Origin: JBMOUD01 sp049319665
Lineage (GTDB): Bacteria > Pseudomonadota > Gammaproteobacteria > Enterobacterales > Enterobacteriaceae
NCBI RefSeq assembly: GCF_049319665.1
Contig: NZ_JBMOUD010000002.1
Location: 124,001-188,000 of the forward strand
Reading direction: 5' to 3'
DNA length: 64,000 bases
The notes under the pieces were generated by a model. That model did not search any database, was not told the origin of the DNA, and saw only the letters and a list, made by a program, of their open reading frames with translations. Positions 1-7,256 of this stretch are shown one piece after another (the first letter of the stretch is position 1; each line of letters opens with the position of its first letter). Position numbers and translations under genes: made by a program.

Positions 1-82
1 TTCTGTTGGCTTCCCCAATGGCTATGCAGAATGTTCTGGTTGTTTTTTTGAGCGTTTTTTTAGGCTTTTACTGAAAATATTT

Positions 83-259
83 TGTGATCAAAATCACATT
101 TTCATAACAAACAAGAGGGTTGAAAGTGTGATTTTTATCACGTTTTTTTGGCAATGATGTTCAAATTTCATACATAAGACGCCGTTTATCAGGCATTTTT
201 GTGACGTGAATCACCAAAATACGGGGGGAGGCAGGGGGAAAGTCGTGATCTTTATCACG
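83..259. promoter_or_regulatory. Array of four CRP-cAMP sites in the mtlA control region
   Basis: Four palindromes fit TGTGA-N6-TCACA: 83-98 (perfect), 127-142 (TGTGA/TCACG), 200-215 (TGTGA/TCACC) and 244-259 (CGTGA/TCACG). Centre spacings are about 44, 73 and 44 bp, so several sites share similar helical faces. The E. coli mtlA promoter is also known for multiple CRP sites. The array implies strong catabolite control of mannitol uptake. The sites are seen directly; binding is inferred. Confidence 0.8.
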
Positions 260-321
260 ACACAGAGTGGTGCTACGCGTGGTCATAATGGCGTGGTAGA
301 GTCCGCATCGCAGACAGTGGT

Positions 322-394
322 TATACCCGTCATACTTGAAGTTGCCTCTGCGCTAGCTTGCCGCCTTGATGCAACGCCAATTATTTTGGGCATA
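322..394. repeat. Internally deleted ERIC element (about 73 bp)
   Basis: Both ends match the termini of the two full-length ERIC copies in this window (24929-25054 and 35424-35550): TATACCCGTCATACTT at the left and CAATTATTTTGGGCATA at the right. The central part, including the conserved inner palindrome, is missing. Short ERIC forms with an internal deletion are known in Yersinia. It lies between the CRP array and the mtlA start, so it is probably transcribed as part of the mtlA leader. Confidence 0.75.
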
Positions 395-474
395 GATAGT
401 TATTTCTCACTGTCACCCAATTACAACGTATAACGCGCTCTTATTGTTAGCGCGTACCAATAGGGGTGTGCTCT

Positions 475-2397
475 ATGTTTTCACCAGACGTTAAGATCAA
501 AGTTCAAAGCTTTGGTCGTTTCCTCAGCAATATGGTTATGCCCAACATCGGCGCATTTATCGCCTGGGGTATTATCACCGCACTGTTCATTCCGACCGGC
601 TGGATCCCTAACGCGACGTTAGCCAAGCTCGTCGCGCCGATGATCACCTATCTGCTGCCATTGTTGATCGGTTTTACCGGTGGACGTTTGGTTGGTGGCG
701 ATCGTGGTGGCGTGGTCGGTGCTATCACCACCATGGGCGTTATCGCTGGCGCAGATATGCCGATGTTCCTCGGTTCAATGATTGCCGGTCCATTGGGCGG
801 CTGGTGTATCAAACGCTTTGACCGTTGGGTTGACGGTAAAATCAAAAGCGGCTTTGAGATGCTGGTTAACAACTTCTCTGCCGGTATCATCGGTATGCTG
901 CTGGCCGTGTTGGCGTTTATGGCTATCGGTCCGCTGGTCGAGTCACTGTCAAAAGTGCTGGAAGCGGGTGTGCAAATCATGGTTAGCCATGACCTGCTGC
1001 CACTGACCTCAATCTTTGTTGAACCTGCAAAAATTCTGTTCCTGAACAATGCTATCAACCACGGTATCTTCTCACCGCTGGGCATTCAGCAGGCAACGCA
1101 AGCGGGCAAATCAATCTTCTTCCTGATCGAAGCTAACCCAGGCCCAGGTTTGGGCGTGCTGGTCGCTTACATGATCTTCGGTCGCGGTAGTGCCAAGCAA
1201 TCTGCAGGCGGCGCGGCAATCATCCACTTCCTGGGTGGTATTCACGAAATTTACTTCCCGTATGTACTGATGAACCCACGTCTGCTGCTGGCAGTTATCC
1301 TGGGTGGTATGACTGGCGTGTTCACGCTGACTGTACTGCACGGTGGTTTGGTTTCTCCTGCATCACCGGGTTCAATCATTGCTGTGTTAGCAATGACGCC
1401 AAAAGGCGCTTACTTTGCTAATATCGCGGCGGTTATCGCAGCCTTTGTTGTTTCCTTCGTCGTTTCTTGTGTGCTGCTGAAAAGCACTAAAGCGAAAGAC
1501 GGTGACGACCTGGAAGATGCAGCGCGTCGCGTACAAGAGATGAAAGCCGAGTCTAAAGGCGGCAAACCAGCTGCTGCTGGCGTTGCGGGCGACCTGTCTA
1601 CCGTGCGTAAAATCATCGTGGCTTGTGATGCTGGTATGGGTTCTAGCGCCATGGGTGCCGGTGTACTGCGTAAGAAAGTACAAGATGCTGGCCTGAGCAA
1701 TATCTCTGTCACCAACATGGCGATTAACAACCTGCCGGATGACGTGGATTTGGTTATTACTCACCGTGACCTGACTGAACGTGCGATGCGCCAGGTGCCT
1801 CATGCTCAGCACATCTCACTGACTAACTTCCTCGATAGCGGCCTGTATAACGACCTGACTGCGCGTTTGGTTGATGTGAATAAAGCGGCTGCGCCTAAAG
1901 CGCCAGTCGCTGCCGTTCAAGCCGTAGCAAACGAGAGCGTCGCGCCAGAAGTTGAAAGCGATAACCTGTTCCAGATGAGCAAAGACAACATCTTGCTCGG
2001 CCTGCAGGCTGCTGACAAAACTGCCGCTATCCGTTTTGCGGGTGAGCAGTTGGTTAAAGGCGGTTATGTTGAACCAGAATATGTAGCGGCGATGCTAGAG
2101 CGTGAGCAACTGACTTCAACCTATCTGGGTGAGTCAATTGCGGTGCCACACGGAACCATCGCGGCGAAAGATCGCGTATTGAAAACCGGTATCGTGTTCT
2201 GCCAATATCCGGCGGGTATTCAGTGGGGCGATGATGAAGATGACGTTGCTCGTCTGGTTATCGGTATCGCCGCGCGCAATAACGAACACATTAGCGTGAT
2301 TACTAAGTTAACCAACGCGTTGGATGAAGATGGTGTCATTGACCGCCTGGCAACGGCGACCAATGTTGAAGACGTGTTGAAAATTATCCGCGGCTAA
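475..2397 (+). CDS. mtlA: Mannitol-specific PTS enzyme IICBA
   Basis: Inner-membrane permease that takes up D-mannitol and phosphorylates it to mannitol-1-phosphate. Three fused domains are visible: a membrane IIC domain (about residues 1-340) with the GGIHEIYFPYVLM signature; a cytoplasmic IIB domain with phospho-Cys at residue 384 in CDAGMGSSAMGAG; and a IIA domain with phospho-His at about residue 559 in AVPHGT. The length of 640 aa is close to the 637 aa of E. coli MtlA. A GTG at 466 extends the frame, but ATG 475 has AGGGG about 8 nt upstream and gives the family N-terminus (SPDVKIKVQSFGRF). It is the first gene of mtlADR, behind the CRP array. Confidence 0.97.
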   Translation: MFSPDVKIKVQSFGRFLSNMVMPNIGAFIAWGIITALFIPTGWIPNATLAKLVAPMITYLLPLLIGFTGGRLVGGDRGGVVGAITTMGVIAGADMPMFLGSMIAGPLGGWCIKRFDRWVDGKIKSGFEMLVNNFSAGIIGMLLAVLAFMAIGPLVESLSKVLEAGVQIMVSHDLLPLTSIFVEPAKILFLNNAINHGIFSPLGIQQATQAGKSIFFLIEANPGPGLGVLVAYMIFGRGSAKQSAGGAAIIHFLGGIHEIYFPYVLMNPRLLLAVILGGMTGVFTLTVLHGGLVSPASPGSIIAVLAMTPKGAYFANIAAVIAAFVVSFVVSCVLLKSTKAKDGDDLEDAARRVQEMKAESKGGKPAAAGVAGDLSTVRKIIVACDAGMGSSAMGAGVLRKKVQDAGLSNISVTNMAINNLPDDVDLVITHRDLTERAMRQVPHAQHISLTNFLDSGLYNDLTARLVDVNKAAAPKAPVAAVQAVANESVAPEVESDNLFQMSKDNILLGLQAADKTAAIRFAGEQLVKGGYVEPEYVAAMLEREQLTSTYLGESIAVPHGTIAAKDRVLKTGIVFCQYPAGIQWGDDEDDVARLVIGIAARNNEHISVITKLTNALDEDGVIDRLATATNVEDVLKIIRG

Positions 2398-2423
2398 ATC
2401 CTCATTTAGTGTCCGGAAATATC

Positions 2424-2454
2424 ACAAAGCAGGTCTTTTAAAGACCTGCTTTGT
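2424..2454 (+). other. Perfect hairpin between mtlA and mtlD
   Basis: A 15-bp inverted repeat (ACAAAGCAGGTCTTT and its exact complement) with almost no loop lies 26 bp after the mtlA stop. Its right arm begins an imperfect 20-bp-period direct repeat (2437-2454 and 2457-2474, two mismatches). There is no clean U-tract, so mRNA end protection or partial attenuation between mtlA and mtlD is more likely than full termination. Confidence 0.6.
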
Positions 2455-2590
2455 ACTTTAAAGACTTGTTTTGTGTTTTAGAGGCTTAGGTTTTGCTTTA
2501 AAACACAATTTTATCGTTTTAAGACCGGTTACATAGTTTGAAGCTGAGCAGCTTTTCCTGATTCTTATCAGTCTATATTTGGGAGTTATC

Positions 2591-3739
2591 ATGAAAGCAT
2601 TACATTTTGGTGCCGGAAATATCGGCCGTGGTTTTATCGGTAAACTTTTAGCCGATGCACATATTGAACTGGTTTTCGCTGACGTTAACCAAGCCGTTCT
2701 TGATGCACTCAACAGCCGTAAAAGCTACAACGTTAACGTGGTTGGCGAGCAAGCAAGCGTAGAGCCAGTCACCAACGTCAGTGCGGTTAACAGCACCGGT
2801 CAGGATGCGATTAACCTGATTGCCGAAGTTGACCTGATGACTACCGCAGTTGGCCCAACGGTTTTAGAAAAAATCGCGCCAAACGTGGCAAAAGGTCTGG
2901 TGCTGCGTCACCAACAGGGCAATACCAAGCCGTTGAACATCATTGCCTGTGAAAACATGGTGCGTGGTACTAGCCAGTTCAAACAGCACGTTTTCAATGC
3001 ACTGCCAGAAGAAGAAAAAGCCTGGGTTGAAGCCAACGTTGGTTTTGTTGACTCAGCGGTTGACCGCATTGTGCCGCCAGCGGCCGCAGGTAGCACCGAT
3101 ATTCTGGAAGTGACGGTGGAAACCTTCAGCGAGTGGATCGTTGATAAAACTCAGTTTAAAGGGCCGTTGCCGCAAATCGCGGGTATGGAACCGACTGATA
3201 ACCTGATGGCGTTTGTTGAGCGTAAGCTGTTCACTCTGAACACCGGGCACGCGATCACCGCTTACCTCGGTCAGCAAGGCGGCCACGCGACTATTCGTGA
3301 TGCTATTCTCGATGAGAAAGTACGTTTAGTGGTGCGCGGCGCGATGAACGAAAGCGGCGATGTGCTGATTAAACGTTACGGTTTTGATGCCAGTAAACAC
3401 GCGGCTTACATCGAAAAAATCCTGTCACGCTTTGAAAACCCGTACTTGCACGATGACGTTGAGCGTGTAGGCCGTCAGCCACTGCGCAAACTTGGCGCAG
3501 GCGACCGTTTGGTTAAGCCTTTGTTGGGTACATTGGAATATAATCTGCCATACGCCAATCTGGTGATCGGTATTGCCGCAGCAATGCGTTATCGCAGCGA
3601 GCAAGACCCGCAGGCGCAAGAGTGGGTTGCTCTGCTCGAAGAGTTGGGACCAAAAGCTGCACTGGCTCAGGTCTCTGGCCTGCCTGTTGATGGCGATGTT
3701 GTCGCCGAAGCCGTCAGCGTATACGAGAAAATGCACTAA
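2591..3739 (+). CDS. mtlD: Mannitol-1-phosphate 5-dehydrogenase
   Basis: Oxidises mannitol-1-phosphate to fructose-6-phosphate with NAD+ in the cytosol, the second step of mannitol use. The N-terminus MKALHFGAGNIGRGFIG holds the Rossmann GxGxxGR dinucleotide motif. The catalytic-domain segment around residue 210 (ERKLFTLNTGHAITAY) is typical of the polyol dehydrogenase family. The length of 382 aa equals that of E. coli MtlD. The frame extends to a TTG at 2579, but ATG 2591 has GGGAG 6 nt upstream. It lies 193 bp after mtlA, separated by the hairpin, and before mtlR. Confidence 0.97.
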   Translation: MKALHFGAGNIGRGFIGKLLADAHIELVFADVNQAVLDALNSRKSYNVNVVGEQASVEPVTNVSAVNSTGQDAINLIAEVDLMTTAVGPTVLEKIAPNVAKGLVLRHQQGNTKPLNIIACENMVRGTSQFKQHVFNALPEEEKAWVEANVGFVDSAVDRIVPPAAAGSTDILEVTVETFSEWIVDKTQFKGPLPQIAGMEPTDNLMAFVERKLFTLNTGHAITAYLGQQGGHATIRDAILDEKVRLVVRGAMNESGDVLIKRYGFDASKHAAYIEKILSRFENPYLHDDVERVGRQPLRKLGAGDRLVKPLLGTLEYNLPYANLVIGIAAAMRYRSEQDPQAQEWVALLEELGPKAALAQVSGLPVDGDVVAEAVSVYEKMH

Positions 3740-3883
3740 TTATCTTGCGTCTGGATATTGAGTGTCATTAATCAGCAGCCTCGATAATCGGGGCTGTTGA
3801 CCGTCTTACCAGCGCTTACGGTAAGTATTTTTAAGCACAGTTTTGTAGATGTTGTTGAGCGACTCAACGCGTGAATAGTTAAG

Positions 3884-4438
3884 ATGGAAAAAGCACAGGC
3901 TTTTGAAAACCGAGTACTGGAAAAACTGAATACAGGTAAAACTGTACGCAGCTTCCTGATGTTTGCCGTCGAGTTGCTGGCGGAAGCATTAGATATGCTG
4001 GTCGTTCAGGTCTTTCGTAAAGATGATTATGCGGTGAAGTACGCGGTTGAACCCCTGCTAAGCGGCACAGGCCCGTTGGGCGACTTATCGGTCCGCCTTA
4101 AACTGGTTTACGCGCTCGGTGTGATTAGTCGCGACGAGTATGAAGATGCTGAGTTGTTGATGGCACTGTGCGATGCGCTAAATGACGAAAGCCACGAATA
4201 CCGTTTTACGGATGATGAAATTGTTGGGCCTTTTGGCGAACTGCACTGTGTTGATGTACTGCCGCCGACGCCAACGTTCTTGCGTGCTGATGAAGCGGAT
4301 GAATCGCTGATTGCCATGCAGCGCCAGCGTTACCAGCAAATTGTCCGCTCCACCATGGTGTTATCCATTACAGGGTTGATTGCGCATATCAGCAACCAAC
4401 AACCTTCACGTCTTTCTCCGGTTAAACCAGCGCTTTAA
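3884..4438 (+). CDS. mtlR: Mannitol operon repressor MtlR
   Basis: A 184-aa all-helical cytosolic protein of the MtlR family, the negative regulator of mannitol operons in enterobacteria. The family is recognised from the N-terminal helical segment (EKLNTGKTVRSFLMFAVELL) and the acidic middle (DALNDESHEYRFTDDEI). There is no obvious helix-turn-helix, as is known for MtlR. It lies 144 bp after mtlD in the order mtlA-mtlD-mtlR, as in E. coli. Its last 17 bp overlap the convergent LysE-family gene, so no terminator fits between them. Confidence 0.93.
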   Translation: MEKAQAFENRVLEKLNTGKTVRSFLMFAVELLAEALDMLVVQVFRKDDYAVKYAVEPLLSGTGPLGDLSVRLKLVYALGVISRDEYEDAELLMALCDALNDESHEYRFTDDEIVGPFGELHCVDVLPPTPTFLRADEADESLIAMQRQRYQQIVRSTMVLSITGLIAHISNQQPSRLSPVKPAL

Positions 4439-5033
4439 TGCCCTCATCGACTATTAGCCACAATGCGGTGAGTGCCATCAAGCCGCCCATCACGTAATTA
4501 AATGCTCGACGTTTGCCCTCATTTTGTAATGCCAGACGCAATCTGTCGCCGAGCACCACCCACACCAGCACGCAAGGAATGTTGACCAGCGCAAAGCCGA
4601 TGCACAGCCCTAGCGTTTGCTGCACCGTAAATCCGCTTGGTGGCGTAAAGAGAATCGCCACGTTCATAGCCATGACCCATACTTTAGGATTGACCGCTTG
4701 GAACAGCACCCCTTGAGTCCAGCCCATCGCCCGCTGCTGCGATTGACGCTCACCGGGTTTGCCTGAGCGAACTATTTTCCACGACAGCCAAAACAGATAA
4801 CCACATCCCACAATGGCCAGCGGCAGGCGGATTACCCCCACCCAATTGAGCAGCACCGCTAATAACGAGGTGGTGAGTGCGCATAACGCGGTACCGCCAA
4901 TCACAATCCCGGTCATCACGGGTAAGGTGCGACGCCAGCCAACATTAACGCCAGATGCGGCCAGCAACAGGTTGTTTGGCCCCGGAGTAATCGACATTAC
5001 GGCGACATAACTGACAAAAGCGCTATCCAGCAT
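4422..5033 (-). CDS. LysE/RhtB-family amino-acid exporter
   Basis: A 203-aa inner-membrane protein with about six hydrophobic segments. It carries the LysE-family N-terminal signature (SITPGPNNLLLAASGVNVG) and the mid-protein NPKVWVMAMN motif. The family exports amino acids and related small metabolites; the substrate cannot be read from sequence. It is divergent from a MocR-type regulator at 5180, an arrangement often seen where a PLP-binding MocR protein controls an exporter. Its 3' end overlaps mtlR convergently by 17 bp. Confidence 0.88.
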   Translation of the reverse strand: MLDSAFVSYVAVMSITPGPNNLLLAASGVNVGWRRTLPVMTGIVIGGTALCALTTSLLAVLLNWVGVIRLPLAIVGCGYLFWLSWKIVRSGKPGERQSQQRAMGWTQGVLFQAVNPKVWVMAMNVAILFTPPSGFTVQQTLGLCIGFALVNIPCVLVWVVLGDRLRLALQNEGKRRAFNYVMGGLMALTALWLIVDEGIKALV

Positions 5034-5124
5034 TTTATTTACCCTTGTGTTTATTCTTATTGGCGAGTTGTTAGGATAAAGGAGTTATTAGAGATGGTGA
5101 CAGAGGCAGAAAATGACTATTGTA

Positions 5125-5160
5125 ATGGATACAGTTTGCTTAATTGGCAACTGTACCCAT
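5125..5160. promoter_or_regulatory. Probable operator between the LysE-family exporter and the MocR gene
   Basis: Inverted repeat with 12-nt arms ATGGATACAGTT (5125-5136) and AACTGTACCCAT (5149-5160), 11 of 12 positions complementary, centred in the 146-bp divergent gap. This is the expected place for a MocR autoregulator to bind and control both genes. The repeat is seen directly; the binding protein is inferred. Confidence 0.55.
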
Positions 5161-5179
5161 TCAATTAACGAGAACTGAT

Positions 5180-6688
5180 ATGATGGCCGACATAATCTCT
5201 GCTGCATTGAGCGATACCGCGCAAGAAACGCGTTATCAGCAACTGGCTGACCATTTAGCCGAGGCGATTCAACGCGGCACTTTGTTACCCGGAACGCGTT
5301 TACCTTCAGTACGACGCAGCGCGCAAGACCATCATGTCAGCATCAATACCGTGGTGGCGGCTTACCGTTGTTTGGAGGATCGCGGATTGATTGAGGCGCG
5401 TCCTCAGTCTGGATTTTATGTTTGCAGTGCCTTGCCAGTATTGGCGCGCGGCGTGGACGAATACTCGCTGGCGGCAGAGCCTGCCGATGAAGTGCTGGAT
5501 TTAATCGATTTGGTGTTTGCCGCACAACTTGACCCAAGTTACACCAACATCTCGCTGGCCTGCCCGCAAGCCAGTGATTTTTACCCCGAGGCGAAGCTGG
5601 GACGCATCATGGCTTCACTATTACGCCGCCAGCCTCATCTTATTGGGCAATATGCTCTGCCGCCCGGTAGTTTGCGTTTGCGCCAGCAAATCGCGCGGCG
5701 TTCGATGTCTCTGGGTATGTTGCTCGAGCCGACGGATATCACGTTGACCCACGGTTGCATGGAAGCATTGCAATTAGCGCTGCGGGTCACGACTAAGCCG
5801 GGTGATAGCGTAGGACTGGAAACGCCGACCTATTTTTATCTGTTGCCGCTGCTGGCAAGCCTGGGGCTCAAAGCGGTCGAAATACCGACTGACCCGCAAA
5901 CTGGGCTTTCTTTGGATGCATTGGAACTGATGTTGAACGAAAAGCGGCTGAATGCGGTGATTGCTATGCCAACGGCGCAGAATCCGATGGGCTTCACCAT
6001 GCCGTTAGAGGCGAAAAAACGGCTGGCTCGGTTGGTGAACGATCATCAAGTGCCGTTAATCGAAGATGGTCTGTATGCCGAAATTCAATTTGATACGGTG
6101 TTGTCACCAGCGGTGAAATCTTTCGATCGCGGTGGCTGGGTACTGTTCTGCACCAGCTTTACCAAAACGTTAGCACCAGATTTTCGTATTGGCTGGATTG
6201 CTGGTGGGCGTTATGCCGAGAAACTGCGCAAATTAAAGGCGGTTTCTTCGATGTCTGAATCCACGCTGTTATCGGAAACGCTGGCCTCGTTTCTTGAGTC
6301 CGGCGGTTATGATCACCACCTGCGTGCGTTAAGAAGGCGCTATGCCAGCTTGGTTGATGAAGCGAAAGCGCTATTGATGAAGCATTTTCCGTTGGGAACC
6401 CGCGCAACGCAGCCGACGGGCGGTTTTGTTTTCTGGGTAGATTTTCCAAGCGGTGTCGATACGGTGTTGCTCTTCGAGCAGCTATTAGAGGATAAAATCT
6501 GTATGACGCCGGGCACGCTCTATTCACCGAGCGGGCGTTATCGTAATGCGTTGCGGCTCTCCTGCTGCTACCCCTTCAACGATCGTTACAAGGCGGCATT
6601 GGCGCGTATTGGCCAACGCGCCTGTGAAATGAGCGGCTTGCCCGCCGGAGCATTACCACAAGGATTAGAGGCGTCTGCTGCCCAATGA
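5180..6688 (+). CDS. MocR-type (GntR-HTH/aminotransferase fusion) regulator, YdcR-like
   Basis: A 502-aa two-domain regulator. Residues about 15-90 form a GntR winged helix (RYQQLADHLAEAIQRGTLLPGTRLPSVR, then ISINTV-like recognition helix and ARPQSGFYV wing). The rest is a fold-type I aminotransferase-like domain with the PLP-lysine motif SFTKTLAPDFRIGW. Such proteins sense PLP or a PLP adduct and usually do not catalyse transamination. TTG 5144 would extend the frame, but ATG 5180 has an AACGAGA ribosome site and leaves the divergent operator outside the gene. The divergent LysE-family exporter is the likely target. Confidence 0.88.
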   Translation: MMADIISAALSDTAQETRYQQLADHLAEAIQRGTLLPGTRLPSVRRSAQDHHVSINTVVAAYRCLEDRGLIEARPQSGFYVCSALPVLARGVDEYSLAAEPADEVLDLIDLVFAAQLDPSYTNISLACPQASDFYPEAKLGRIMASLLRRQPHLIGQYALPPGSLRLRQQIARRSMSLGMLLEPTDITLTHGCMEALQLALRVTTKPGDSVGLETPTYFYLLPLLASLGLKAVEIPTDPQTGLSLDALELMLNEKRLNAVIAMPTAQNPMGFTMPLEAKKRLARLVNDHQVPLIEDGLYAEIQFDTVLSPAVKSFDRGGWVLFCTSFTKTLAPDFRIGWIAGGRYAEKLRKLKAVSSMSESTLLSETLASFLESGGYDHHLRALRRRYASLVDEAKALLMKHFPLGTRATQPTGGFVFWVDFPSGVDTVLLFEQLLEDKICMTPGTLYSPSGRYRNALRLSCCYPFNDRYKAALARIGQRACEMSGLPAGALPQGLEASAAQ

Positions 6689-6789
6689 AGCAGTTCCTGA
6701 TACACTAGATGTTAGTTTCCTTTTAAGCGATGACGTTCCAGCCTGGCTGTAAACGTTGGATGCGCCATGACACGTACGGATTACAGACG

Positions 6790-7152
6790 ATGAAAGAGAT
6801 TGAAAAAGCCGAGATAAAGCGCCTTAGCGACATGCTGGATGCGTTAAATCATAAAGATGCCGCTATTATCCAACAGGGTAATGCCGAGTTGATTTCCAAT
6901 CATGAAGAAGAAAAAGAAAAGCTGACCAAGGAAATCGCTCGTCTGAAAGATGTGCGCGTCAGCAAATTAAGCAGTGAAGCGCAGAAACTGGCACAACTGC
7001 CTTTCAGCCGTGAAATCACTAAGAAAGAGCAGGCTGATATGGGCTCGCTGAAGAAAGCGGTACGCGGCATTGTGGTGGTTCACCCGATGACCGCGCTGGG
7101 TCGTGAAATGGGCCTGAAAGTCGTGACCGGTTACGCTAAAAAAGCCTTCTGA
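6790..7152 (+). CDS. yibL: YibL family protein
   Basis: A 120-aa soluble, highly charged protein. The first two thirds are predicted coiled coil rich in E, K and L. The conserved C-terminal part contains EITKKEQADMGSLKK and VVVHPMTALGREMGLK, which identify YibL. The length equals that of the E. coli protein, which also sits downstream of mtlR. E. coli YibL has been associated with ribosomes, but its function is not settled. The frame extends upstream to 6730; ATG 6790 is chosen to match the family N-terminus (MKEIEKAEIKRLSD). A strong terminator follows. Confidence 0.9.
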   Translation: MKEIEKAEIKRLSDMLDALNHKDAAIIQQGNAELISNHEEEKEKLTKEIARLKDVRVSKLSSEAQKLAQLPFSREITKKEQADMGSLKKAVRGIVVVHPMTALGREMGLKVVTGYAKKAF

Positions 7153-7175
7153 TTCAATTAGCTCTTGGTAATAAA

Positions 7176-7204
7176 AAATAACGCTCCCATTGGGAGCGTT
7201 ATTT
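7176..7204. terminator. Terminator after yibL, also usable after the chemoreceptor gene
   Basis: Perfect 14-bp inverted repeat (AAATAACGCTCCCA and its complement) with A-rich sequence on the left and T-rich sequence on the right. It can act in both directions between convergent yibL and the chemoreceptor gene. Confidence 0.85.
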
Positions 7205-7256
7205 ATTTGTCGCTTATGCTGCGGCTATTTCAGGTTGCTGCCGCGAGTGAGAGCAA

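Noticed and set aside
206..433. A 75-aa plus-strand open frame in the mtlA leader
   Set aside because: It runs through CRP sites and the short ERIC, has no ribosome site or recognisable protein character, and is best explained as non-coding.
2424..2454. A complete terminator after mtlA
   Set aside because: There is no adequate T-run, and mtlD follows in the same operon; attenuation or mRNA protection is more likely.
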